DNA of 64,000 nt, from NCBI GenBank assembly GCA_037013685.1, contig CM072895.1:8716463-8780462 (forward strand), read 5' to 3'. This document shows, piece by piece, positions 39,303-49,735 of the stretch. A program made the position numbers and the translations under genes. Below the pieces are notes generated by a model. It was not told the origin of the DNA. It saw only the letters and a list, made by a program, of their open reading frames with translations, and ran no database searches. This DNA is from Acridotheres tristis. Lineage: Eukaryota; Chordata; Aves; Passeriformes; Sturnidae. Numbering within the stretch: the stretch's first letter is position 1; each line of letters opens with the position of its first letter.

Positions 39303-39623
39303 GCTGCAGAAATTCCAGATTCTCTCCTGTGTTCTTGTATTCTCGATGTGCTCCACAATTCTGCCCTAGCAAATACTCACAACTTGCAAACAGGAACATC
39401 TGTGGGACTAGAACTCAACCCTGTTATATCAAAGCTCATTGAATTTGCAAAAGAGAATGGCAGAATTTTGAGGACCGTGTTTTCTTTTGCAAGTCAAGCA
39501 TTTTCAGAATTGATCAGTACTTTTAGGCCATATCTTGAGACTGTATTAAACAATCCAGATATTCAGAGGGTACTACTTGCTTTCAGCATATATTGCCCAG
39601 ATTTTGTTGCTTTATTGAGGTAG
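39303..39623 (+). other. Unassigned open frame, possible exon of unknown gene
   Basis: The frame is open from 39303, just after a TGA at 39300, to a TAG at 39621. It has no ATG at its start, so it is not a complete gene. The translation after about 39393 looks protein-like: a run rich in L, I, F, E and R with amphipathic spacing, including LNPVISKLIEFAKENGRI and FRPYLETVLNNPDIQRVL. A pyrimidine-biased stretch ending CCCTAG at 39364-39369 could be a splice acceptor, and GAG followed by GTAGAA at 39620 could be a donor, defining a 250-base exon at 39370-39619. I do not recognise the protein. It could be a real exon, a decayed gene or viral fossil, or a chance open frame; the antisense frame at 39043-39399 overlaps only its first part. 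Confidence 0.25.
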
Positions 39624-39845
39624 AAAAATACTTCAGCAAAAGCTATGTGGTGTTTGTAATTTCAGTTAAATGCATAGTGAAAATCAAGAAGAGAAGATTG
39701 AGAAATTTGAACATCTATTTCTATGGCTTCCATCATCATGAAGCCCAGGCTCTTCTCAGTCACTTTATGATTTCTTCTCAGCAATGTTCATGGCAGCAGG
39801 GAGCTGTAATCCTCATTACAGACCAACAGGCACCATCTAATAGTA
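39624..39845. other. Unique non-coding sequence, no gene seen
   Basis: A spacer between the candidate exon and a CR1 fragment. A short open frame at 39593-39859 overlaps both ends and runs into the CR1 sequence, so it is not supported as coding. Confidence 0.6.
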
Positions 39846-39960
39846 AGATGATAGAATGATTTAGGTTGGAAGCATCTCTGGAGGTCCTCTACTCCAAATT
39901 GCCACTCAAATTACAGCTTCAAAGTCAAGTTCAACACTGAAGCTAATGTTGCTCAGATTA
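39846..39960 (-). mobile_element. CR1 LINE fragment, 3' end, diverged
   Basis: The plus strand reads GATAGAATGATTTAGGTTGG, then AAGCATCTCTGGAGGTCCTC, CTCCAAATTGCCACTCAAAT, and AAGCTAATGTTGCTCAG. This order matches the reverse complement of the CR1 3' region (AGAATGGTTTAGGTTGGAAG, then CTCTGGAGGTCATC, TCCAACC, and TTAGATCAGGTTGCTCAGG). The element is on the minus strand with its 3' end at about 39846. It is short and well diverged, hence older than the other copies. Confidence 0.8.
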
Positions 39961-42404
39961 GCAATGAGTTATTTTGGCAAAACCAAGAATTAAATCAATT
40001 TCTTGTATCCTAGTGGGGAACTAGGATACACCTCTAACCCATGTTTTGTAAGTAGTTTTTAAAAAAGTTAGTAAAACAGGCCAGTCTAATGTAGTTCATG
40101 AGCTGGTAACATCATCTGTACATGGACAAGGGGAGCATTCCATGGTAGGAAGCCAAAGTTTAAAGACCAAGTGCTGGAAAGGTTGTATGGAAAAATGGGC
40201 ATTTCACTCAGAATGAATTCAGGAAAAAGTCTGTGATGTGCAACTGAAGTTTTAAGAAAGGCACCCAAATGCTTTTGTTTTGCACAGCTGATTACCTAAT
40301 GCAGAGCTCCAAAATGTCAGGTTTTACTAGCTGACTAATACCTAAAGACCTTGTCTGCTTGTTTTCTCTACAAACCTTGTTGCACTGACAAGAAATACAT
40401 TGTCCATATGGGGCGAAGAATGGCATTTAAGTATCCTGTGTTGAAATCCCACTCACTTTTACACATTATGCTTCAAAGCCCTGCTTCCTGGATACAAAAG
40501 TAGTTGTGTTCCCAGCAGAAGGTTTACATAGTTTAGCATGAAATAAAAGCACCAGGGTACGAAGCCAGCCATGTATATAAACCATTAAACAATTTCAGCG
40601 CAAAGCTGCACAAAATGTCTATTAAATTTAACAGTACTATTAAAAATCCACATTTAAGCTTTCTTTGTTTCTAGCAATGAGGCTTTGAAAGATGGAAAGG
40701 TCAGTTAAAAAAATCCCCAGCAATAAACAATCAAACCCTAGCCTGTGCTTGGTCCCTAATTTCATAGCAAAGACGAAATGTCCACGTCCCAATGCTTCCC
40801 AATTGGTCTTGCTCCAATCCTGAGCTACTTTAAACTTTTCTGCAGTGTAAATGTTCCCTTTATGAAGTGGGCTATAGCCAGTGCCCATGGAAGCCTCTCC
40901 TAAGGAGGTGTTATTTTAATATATGAAGGGCAGTCATTTCATTCCATAAAGATAGCTTGTTCCACGGAGGAAATAAACATCACCCTTGACAGATGCAGGG
41001 ACGCTCCAAGATCCTCAGCCCCTGTGGGGGCAGGGGAAGGCCTATAAAGCTGTTCAGTGTTTCCTGCATTATGCTGCAAAACCAATTCCGTGGTATTACT
41101 GTAGCCACCTAATATTTTTATTTTACTTTTAAATGCCATAGAGTGCAGTGAGAAGCATGGTATTATGTGGAAGGGTGCTGATAGCAAATGGGGAAGGGTC
41201 CTGAGGGTACAGACATAACCTTCTCTGTGTTCACTTGTAGTGAACATGCTAGGAACTGGCATCAGACAAGGTGTGAGTGGTTCAAAACCAGCTTACACAT
41301 GGCCAGTTTATGGGAATTGCATCTCTGTTTGCATAGGAGAGTGCAGGTTAATAGTCTTCTGCAGTTCTTGTTTCACTCAGCAGCTTTGTCCCGCCATCAG
41401 TCCCAAACACGTAGGAGTCCAAGATGATTGATAGCCAAAAAAAATTTAAATTCCCTTGGTTTGAAGCTGTGTTCCCAGCATGTTGTGGGCGACAGCCCAT
41501 TTTCAAGATGAGCACAATCTGTGTGTTTGATTTAATTCTTTTGGGATGTTTTGAGCTAATGGACGACTATTTCTGATGCAAGGTCTAGAGGCCAAAGCGC
41601 TGGCTTAGCTGCTGGGGGGGAGACTTCAGACGAAAGGGATGAGAAACCTCCTGCCTTATCTATTCATCCAGTGCTGTATTTTTTATCCAGAAATTCTGGA
41701 GAGCTGGCTGCCAAGTTGAGGTGAGGCTTATCCAGAGTTATTCCAACCGCATTTCTCAACGTCATGTTTGTTGTGCTTGGAAGGAGCTGGATCTCTCTGT
41801 CGTCTCTCTCTCTCACTCCCTCCTGCTGAACATAGTAGCTATACTATGCTCTTACTGGAGACCTGTGGCACTTCATGGTGAACCAAAGTTGCTTCGTTTT
41901 TCCCTCACTTGATGAATGAAGCTGGGGTTGAGGTGGGCAGAGGGAGTGGAAGTAAGGAGAGGAGGAAAATTCACCTTGAGAAAACCCAGGTTTCCTTAAT
42001 GAGTTATGCTGGGAACAACACATATTGCAGGGACTTTGTTGGCCAAAAGAAGGAAGAATGTTCTGTCTGTCTCACAGTGCCTTTCTGCTGAATGCAAATT
42101 GTATTGGAGAAAACTGAAAGTGAGCTTAGGTAAAATTCCCTCTCTGCCATGGCTAATGCCATTCTGTCACGTGGCATCACTGCTGCTTGAATGGATGCAA
42201 AAGGAGGACACTCTGCTGAAATCCATTCTGCTTTCTAAATAAGGCTTATGATACAGGAAAACTTAATTTAAATCTCAGGATAAAACCCTCAGAAATTGAA
42301 GAATTTGCTTTTTCATGCACAATATATAACTTCTCTTGTAAAACAAATAATAATTTCATCATCAGTAAATGCTGTTATTTCAGGTTTTCATTATTTCTAT
42401 GATT

Positions 42405-42422
42405 GAGCATATATTTATGCTC
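42405..42422. repeat. Small hairpin, 7-bp arms with 4-base loop
   Basis: GAGCATA at 42405-42411 is the reverse complement of TATGCTC at 42416-42422, with TATT between them. The hairpin sits in an AT-rich, repeat-free stretch containing several TAAT cores. Confidence 0.85.
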
Positions 42423-43129
42423 CAGCCATAGTTCTTACTTGTAAAGGTTGCTGTGGAAATGACCTCTCAGATCACTGCTGTGTGATGCTGCATCCACTAA
42501 TGCCTGGGAATTTGTTAAGGAAGAAACAGATACCACAAAATTAGCTGTACAGCATTTCAAGTAAACTTCAGTTTGTTGTTTCAGGTTTTTTTTTCAAAAG
42601 CTTGAAGAAATGGCAACATCTACTGTATATTTTCTCGCAAATTTTTATTTCCTCTTTGGGTTTTGCTTTTCAAAACTTTTTATTTTTATCTAAATTAGTT
42701 CAAGATGTCACCAATTGGATTTTTTTTGTTCCACACAGCAATCTTCCCCAAGACAACAATGCTTCATTCACTGCTTTGCTTTTTTCTTATACATTTTGCT
42801 TGTATTTATCACATTATTTATTTCAGCAACAGCCAGACAATGCTGTTGTAAAGGAATTTTGTCATCATGGAGGACTTTTTTTGGGGTTTGGGAAAAATTT
42901 TGGGGGAAGCCAATCAGTGTGATTTGGCAGCTCCATTCTTCTTTTGTTCTCCTTATACCAGATGAGTTTCTTACTCACCCCTTCCAGTGGGACTTTTTGT
43001 GGGGTAAAATACTGTATAACATCAGTGAAGTTATTACAATCTATCTGGCTCTCCCTGTGCAAAGAGATATTAAAAGCCCACTCCTCTAGGGACTAAAAAA
43101 TTAGAGAATCTGCTAAACAACAGCTTTAA

Positions 43130-43144
43130 TTTTTTTTTTTTTTT
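43130..43144. repeat. T15 run
   Basis: Uninterrupted T run followed by CCTATAG, which could serve as a polypyrimidine tract with an AG acceptor at 43150. No convincing exon follows. Confidence 0.85.
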
Positions 43145-43700
43145 CCTATAGAAATGTGGTAGTTTTGAATGGGGAGTGGAGTTTCCTGGACTAACTCTTA
43201 GGGCTGATGCAGGAGTTGTGCTCCTACACAACCAAAATTGGACAGTTCTCAGCCATCACATCCTGGCCCTTTGGTTAGTCATTTATAACTGTGAAAAATA
43301 AGTGCAAGGTGGCTGCAGGAAGATCTGGTTTTGTTCTAGTGGGGCATTTAGAGCACTGTGTGTTTATTCTGCCCTGCCATGAGCAACAACACAAGATGTG
43401 GGGTGCAGTGAAGCAACGCCTGGGAATTCTGCCACTGATGCTAATGGTGTTGGTCTCTAATCCTTTTCCAGCAAAGGTGAGATGATGCATCAGCAAAATG
43501 ACTGCCCACACTGGGAGAGACACCAGCACCATTCATAGTTGCTGAGACAGTGAAACAGTATTTTGGGGAGGAAAAAAAAAGAAAAAACCCTCATTCCTTA
43601 ATATACAGTCTTATAGAGTAAATATTTATCCAGCCATCTAAAGGCAGGAGTAATCACTGCAGTTTTCCCTTCACTCAGAGACTGGAGATTTTTCCTGACT

Positions 43701-43737
43701 GAAAAAAAAAAAAGAAAAAAAAGAAGAAAAAAAAAAG
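43701..43737 (+). repeat. Homopurine A-rich tract
   Basis: Thirty-seven bases with only A and G, mostly A-runs with scattered single G. This is simple sequence. Confidence 0.9.
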
Positions 43738-44086
43738 TCCAATTTTGTGTATGTGAAGAAATCAAAGCATTGCCCTTGAAATGGGTTTTTCAGCTGTCTC
43801 TTGGGTATTCTGGGGTTAGTTTTCACCACGTGAGGTTCTGAAGTGCATACTCAAAGGTTCAAACACAGGAAAATTGGCTATCACTGCCAGCTCTGTTGGG
43901 TGGAGAGAAAAAAGTTCCTTTATAGAAAAAGGGGAAAAAAGGAATGACTTTTTTTCTTCTTCTTCTTTCAAGGGACTATATGAGAATGAGCAGGAAGAAG
44001 TCTTTGACTTTTATTATATCCTGTAATCAAATTTGAGCATCTTACTTACTTCTTTTCTCAAAGACCACCCTGGCAGTAACAGTCCA

Positions 44087-44101
44087 CACACACACACACA
44101 A
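44087..44101. repeat. Short CA dinucleotide repeat
   Basis: About seven CA units, a short microsatellite likely to vary little between individuals. Confidence 0.9.
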
Positions 44102-44773
44102 TTTTGGTATGCATAAACCTATAAATTTCATAACAAAATATAGGAGCTGAGGTTGTAGGAGGACTGCAAGGCAGAAGGTGCTGAAATGTAAAGTCTGTGT
44201 GTGTTTGAAGGGATGTCATTTATTACATACTTCTGCCTTTAAAAAAACCAACAACCCTTACTGTTACCACACAGACTGTGTAAATATATATTGCCTAATG
44301 CAAGATGGTGTGGTGTAAAGATTTTATTGGCATGCAGTAGCTTAGCTTGAGTAGTAAAGGCCTGAGCAAGCTCTGTATCACCTCAGATGTGTGCCAAGAA
44401 AACATGTTCTTGGCATGAGCAATGAGAACATCCCCGGTGACGCTGCATAGGTGCAAATCTAATGAGGATAATAACCTGTGTGCTCCAGGGCACCAACCCA
44501 TTACTGCCTGCATGGGATTAGGGAGGAATTTCTCCTTTGTGTTGTTCTAAAGCCATTTATTGTGGGGTCCACACACTTCTCCCTGAAGCTTCTGCCACTG
44601 GCCACTGCAGGAAGAGTATGATGAATTTGATTGACTACCTGGAAGGGCCTGATTTGGGAGCTCGTGTGCTCTTCTGTGAATTCTGTAATGGTACCTGTTT
44701 TATGTGGTTTGGAAAATGTTCTGCTGGGGCACTTCTGTCTGTAATGCCAGCTCCTGTAAAGCTTCTTTCATAA

Positions 44774-45060
44774 ATGCATGGAATGATTTAGGTTGGCAGG
44801 GTGCTCTGCAGATCTCAGTCCAACACCCGGCTCCAGTCAAGCTGGCTTCAAAGTCAGTCAGATTGTGCAAGGGACTTGCCCAGTTCAGCTCTGGAAATCT
44901 CCAGGGGCAGGAACTTGGCCACTGTTCTGTCCATTCCTCCATGGGGAATTTCCAGCAGCTTCAGAGAGACTGACACATGTAGAACACCCATCTTGAGCTG
45001 CAGAAAGGTGGAGTCTTTCCAGTCACAGAAATTTTTTCTTCCTCCTGTAATTGAAGGAGA
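44774..45060 (-). mobile_element. CR1 LINE fragment, 3' end
   Basis: The plus strand reads ATGGAATGATTTAGGTTGGC, then GATCTCAGTCCAACACCCGG, CTTCAAAGTCAGTCAGATTG, ACTTGCCCAGTTCAGCTCTG, GAAATCTCCAGGGGCAGGAA, CTCCATGGGGAATTTCC and, near the end, CACAGAAATTTTTTCTTCCT. This is the reverse complement of the CR1 3' region in the expected order, including the stretch that follows AAAATTTTTTCCTTATATCTAAT in the family. The 3' end is at about 44774 and the copy is 5'-truncated. Open frames at 44700-45076 on both strands arise from this repeat and are not genes. Confidence 0.87.
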
Positions 45061-47362
45061 AAAATGCAAGTCCTGATGGAGTTCCTGTCATAGAGATGAG
45101 AGGCTGAGACCACCCTTGGTCTGAATTATTTCTAGCAAGGTCTGTCTCTCTCCACTGAACCTGGGAAGAGCACAGATGTCCCCCTCAGATTTAATACTTA
45201 AGTACTCAGCAGCAATGGTTACCTGGAGCAAGCCTCGGCCAAAATATAAAGTCATCCAAGGTTAGTTTATGTAATACCGTGTTATGAGCTGACCATGAAA
45301 AATTTTTGCAAAGCGCCCCAAAACACAGATCAAGTAGTTTCTTTGATTTTTAGTGATGCAGCATTGCTATTCTGAGCAGCAGGACCTTAAAGGCAGCAAG
45401 TTTCGTGATATGGCTTCATATCAAAAATCAGGGGGATTTATCCAGTTGAAAAACGGCTTTGGATTTCAACAATGTCAGCTGATACTTGAACTCTGAAAGT
45501 TTGATGTGGTTTGTCCTTATTACAGCTGGTAGGAAAAAACAGACTATTAGTATTTCTTTGGAAGACAGAAGTGCATTTCAAATAAGATATTGTGAAAAAA
45601 TACATCTGTGTTTTAAGTGGAAAGGAAAAAACAGTGGGAGGAAAAAGTTGGAAATTCCATCCAATAGAAAAGCAAGCAAAAAGAATCACAAAAAATTTAA
45701 AAGATTCTGGCAAGAAATCATTGGCAGCTCCTAAAACTCCACTGAATTCTAGACTTCCCTGACGAAATCTGCTTCCCTGGAACTGGATCTGGAAAATGCC
45801 TGGACACAATGCTCTCCAAACAGAAAACAAAACCACAGGTGCTGTCACTTGGGGAGAAGAGTCCCCAAGATTTTGGAATGAGATTATTCAAGTACATTTC
45901 TCCAACAAATCACTGCTCATTTATTTTCCTACTTTATGAAGAGAGGCCTAGCTTGTCATAGTCTTTTATATCTCCAAAAGTTCCAGTGAATGTCTTGAGA
46001 ATGAGTAAGTTTTTGTATTCCAGCCTGAAGAGAAAAACAAAAAGTCAAGGACAATTGAAAAATCACTTTTTTCTCCCATCTAAGAAAGTTCCATGGCTTT
46101 CATTAGCAAATCCAATTGAAGTCCTTCCTGCAATGCAAACTCTTTGCACAGGCTCTCATTTTCAGGATGCCAAGGGAATAAATAGAGTGATGGAATCTGG
46201 ACAGATCTTGCTGCAATTTTGAAAAGTAACTTTTTTCTTCCTTCATCCCCACGTATTGCCACAGCAGGGGAAAATTATGGGAGTAAGAAACATAAAGCGG
46301 CTGCAGTGTTAAGGCTTGCTGCTCTGTCAAATAAAATTTTCTATATTTTTCTCTGAATGAAAAAAGGTTTTAAAAAAAAAGGATTCATGTGCAAATATGC
46401 TGCCCAAATACTCTGCCAGATTAATGTGGGCAACCCACACTGAGTCCAGAGCTGCTGCATTCCTCATTGAGCCCTGGATGGGAAGGGAAGCTCAGAGGAG
46501 CAGCAGCTTTGGCTTCCCCAGCCTGGGCTCTTTTTCCTCTCTTCTCTGGAGATGGATGAGCCAGGACCCAGCCAAGGGGGCTGCCCCTTCTCCCCAGAAC
46601 CAGCAAGAGACCCTGAAAATGGCACAACTAAACTCATATTATTTTGCTTTTTTTCAGTGTGGGAAAGGGTCTGCTTCTGGAAAGCAGTGGGAAAAGATTG
46701 TTTGTCTTCAAAATCCTGGAAAAGAAGATGTTTCAGGAAAAAGGAAGGAGGAAAAAAAGGGTTGTGTTTCAATTTGGGTACATTTGTATAATATCCCCTC
46801 CGGAGCTGTAGTTTGGTTAACCTCTGTGGGTCGAGCTCCCAGCTACAGAAATCTTTACTGAGGCTTGCTGGCCAGAGAGCCTCAGGAAACAACCACCACC
46901 CTGGTGCTTTGGGAAAGATTTAAGGAGAGAATTTAGTCCCTGGAGAAAAAGGAAACAGAACACACCCAAGCAATCATTGCACTAGGATTTTTTTTTAACA
47001 TTTTCATTGTTAATTTTGCAAGAAGGGTTTTTCGTCTCAAATTATCTCTATATGGAATTAACATTCTGTTCCTCTGATTTATCCCCAGCCACTACAACTG
47101 TTTGGCCTTTTGTTTGAAGGGACATGAAATTAAGGTCAATGGGGACCTGCTGGTTTTTTAACAGGAAGAATCTTCAATTCTGTGCTTGCAGATTGTCCCT
47201 CAAGTTCCCCGTTTGTCCTGCTGGAGCCTCTGAATGCTGCCAGTGATCCCACCGATGTGTAACGTGTGTGTGTATGTACAAAACATCAATTTATGGTCAC
47301 CAACCAACTGGTGAAGCTCATTCGTATGTGAGACATCCAGGTCACGTTAGTGCTGCCCCAGT

Positions 47363-47425
47363 AGATCTGGGTTGTGTTTGCAGTCCTGCCACACAGTGGT
47401 CCTGGGCAAATCCTCTCTGTGGTGA
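47363..47425 (+). mobile_element. Possible MIR fragment
   Basis: AGATCTGGGTTGTGTTTGCA, then GTCCTGCCACACAGTGGTCC and TGGGCAAATCCTCTCTGTG line up with the MIR order CTGGGTTCGAATCCTGGCTCTGCCAC, then TGTGACCTTGGGCAAATCACTTCTCTGTG. A weakly similar AATGATAATAATTGCAGTAG stretch follows near 47489-47510. The match is good over the core only. Confidence 0.5.
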
Positions 47426-47834
47426 GAAAAAAAAAACAACTTTCTTTCTGAGTTCTACTGAGGAAAATATATTATCAGAGTTAGGAAGTAATGATAATAA
47501 TTGCAGTAGGAGTTTAGGTTGGACCTCTCTTTGGGGAGTTTTAGGATAGGTCAATGGGGGAGTGAATGCCAAATTTTAACACTATGTGGTTTAAATATAC
47601 AACCATACGAATATTCAAGCTGTTAATGAGTGGTGTATCTTTACAGCCCCTTTCCTCGTTATCTGAGGCCTCTTGTAGAGCAGCAGACAACGTGTGCTGT
47701 CTCAGATACTCTCAATATCTGTCTAAATCTTGGACAGATCATGAGTGAAAAGAGGATCATCAAAATTGGAGTAAAACAACACAGCAGCCATCCAGCATGA
47801 AGGGATGGGAGTCTGTGGGTGAGAGAAGCTGAGT

Positions 47835-47848
47835 TGCTGCTGCTGCTG
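47835..47848. repeat. Short TGC trinucleotide repeat
   Basis: Four to five TGC units in a row. The repeat is too short to be notable. Confidence 0.85.
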
Positions 47849-48286
47849 TTGTGGTTTGTTTTCAAAACACGGAGGGCATGTCACTGCTTCTCAGTTGTCA
47901 TTTGCTAAGTCATGGCAATCTGTGGCTCCAGAAAGCTGTGATGAAAACAGAATAGAAAGGAAATATTTTGTCAATTGCTGAAATTGGCCATATGTTGCAA
48001 TCATATGTGCAGGAATTAGGAAAACAAGAACAAGGAAGCTTTGTGTGTAGCATCAAAAGCAGCATTGGCTCACACTTTGAAGAGCACAAGCGTGGCCTGT
48101 ATTGTTTGTTGATTTTCTCCCAGTTTGTGTGCTTGAAGGCTAATGGGCACGTTAAGGGTGTGTTGACATACACAGGTACAACCTGTGTTTCATAGGTGCA
48201 GTGAGCCTGGTAGGCAGCTGAGATGTCAGAAATAGGTTTATTGGGACATCCTGAGTACCTGGAGCCATGACAAGGATACATCTTTA

Positions 48287-48336
48287 CAAAAAAATAAAAT
48301 AAAAAAAAAAACCCAAACAACAAAAAAAAAAAACAG
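48287..48336 (+). repeat. A-rich tract with CCCAAACAAC interruption
   Basis: About 50 bases of A-runs broken by single T and one CCCAAACAAC unit. It could be the tail of a retrocopy inserted on the plus strand, but the upstream sequence (47940-48286) is not recognisable as a gene copy. Confidence 0.85.
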
Positions 48337-49640
48337 GAAAGTGTATTTTCAATGGATTGTACAGAATCAGAGCTGATACTCAGAGCCATGTGGCTGTTGC
48401 AAGTTGTTAAGATTTCTCCCCTGGGCATGGTGTATTTACATATAACCATCCAGGACTATGTTTGTAGATGCTGAACAGAATCCTTATCACCCTTTTAGTT
48501 CTGTATCAAGTTATTCTTTGAAGGTTTTGACTCATTGGAACTAACTTTCTACTGGAAGTTATTTTTGGCTGGATTCTCAGTGCTAGTAGGGGTTGATTTT
48601 GTGCTGCAGCCATGCTGTTTCTTCAGTGATTTTTAGCAGATTTTTTTGTTCTTTGTTTGGTTATTTCTCTTCATGAAAGCTGTAGGATTTAGTAGCCTTA
48701 TGCTCCCATCATTTTGATGGAAATAGGCCTAGGGAGTTAAAAGGTAATGGAGAGCTACTGTGACAGGTAGATCCAAAGGAAGCACAGTTAGATAGGGCAA
48801 AAGAGCATTGAATGAGAACTTCAAGTTGCCTGTGAAAAAAAATCTTGCACAAAAAAAAATGCATTATGATTTGTTAAAAGCTGGCAGAGCACTGCCAAAA
48901 CACGATTGAGGTCTTATGCTGGGACGTGTCTGACAATGTTGACTGTTGACTGTAGGCTGATGCAACATCTGTGGAAGTGTGTTAGGAATTCAGGCCCAAC
49001 ATGCACTTCATCTCTCCTTCTACCTAATAATCCATATGTACTGTTTCAAACGTTCCCATTCTTCAAAAGTGATCTGTTACAAAATGCTCCTTCTTTGTCC
49101 CCACCCAGAGCTCAGGTTTCTCTCCCTAACGCAGTGTACTCCTAACCCATAATGGATGAGACGTGCTTGTGTCCATTCAAATGTCAAACATCCTCCAGGG
49201 GATGGCTAGTCCTGAACTGTCCTTTTGCATATCAGGAACAAAGCAACCTCCCCTTGATTTTTTGCTGAACGATTTGGATCTTGACACAGACAGCTTCTCT
49301 TTTCTATAATGCCTCCAGCACAATATGGGCTCTTGGGTCTGTGTCCGTGATTTGAGGCACTCAGCAGCTCTCCCATGTCTTCTCTGGAGAATGGATTTTG
49401 TCTTTTGTGATCATGGACACACTCTTCAGAGTTCCTTGTAAGAATGAGGATCTCAAATTAATGGCCATGACTGAAAGCACTGACATTTCCTAAAGTTACA
49501 GCAAAGGAAACAATGGTTAAAGTGGGAAAAAGGAAAGAAAGAGCACTCATTGCTTTTGATAATTTTTAAAGAATCATCAATTTTACTTAAGACTAACAAA
49601 AGAGATTTGTGTCTAATAGAAGTGGCGTTAGTGCAGAGCC

Positions 49641-49735
49641 AGATAATTAACATAATCAGTCTAATTTCAGTACAATTAGCATGCTGTAGTTAGAAATATC
49701 ATTAGTATAATTAGAACATGTATAAAATTAGCAGA
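49641..49735. promoter_or_regulatory. ATTA/TAAT-rich block, possible homeodomain site cluster
   Basis: Roughly seven ATTA or TAAT cores occur in about 95 bases, including ATAATTAACATAATC, TCTAATTTC, ACAATTAGC, CATTAGTATAATTAGAAC and AAATTAGC. The recurring AATTAG unit could reflect binding sites for homeodomain factors or just old slippage of a short AT-rich unit. Confidence 0.25.

Larger units (their letters stand above)
39961..44773. other. Unique non-coding sequence, no gene seen
   Basis: Only short, unassignable open frames. Simple tracts include a T-run at 43130-43144, a purine tract at 43701-43737 and a short CA repeat at 44087-44101. An AT-rich stretch around 42240-42425 has a small hairpin. 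Nothing supports a gene. Confidence 0.65.

Noticed and set aside
44700..45076. Several overlapping open frames of 67-91 codons
   Set aside because: They lie in a CR1 3' untranslated fragment, which does not encode protein.
47910..48449. Longest open frame in the window (179 codons, minus strand)
   Set aside because: It reads through an A/T tract giving a run of F residues, has no recognisable domain, and overlaps a plus-strand frame. Best explained by chance.
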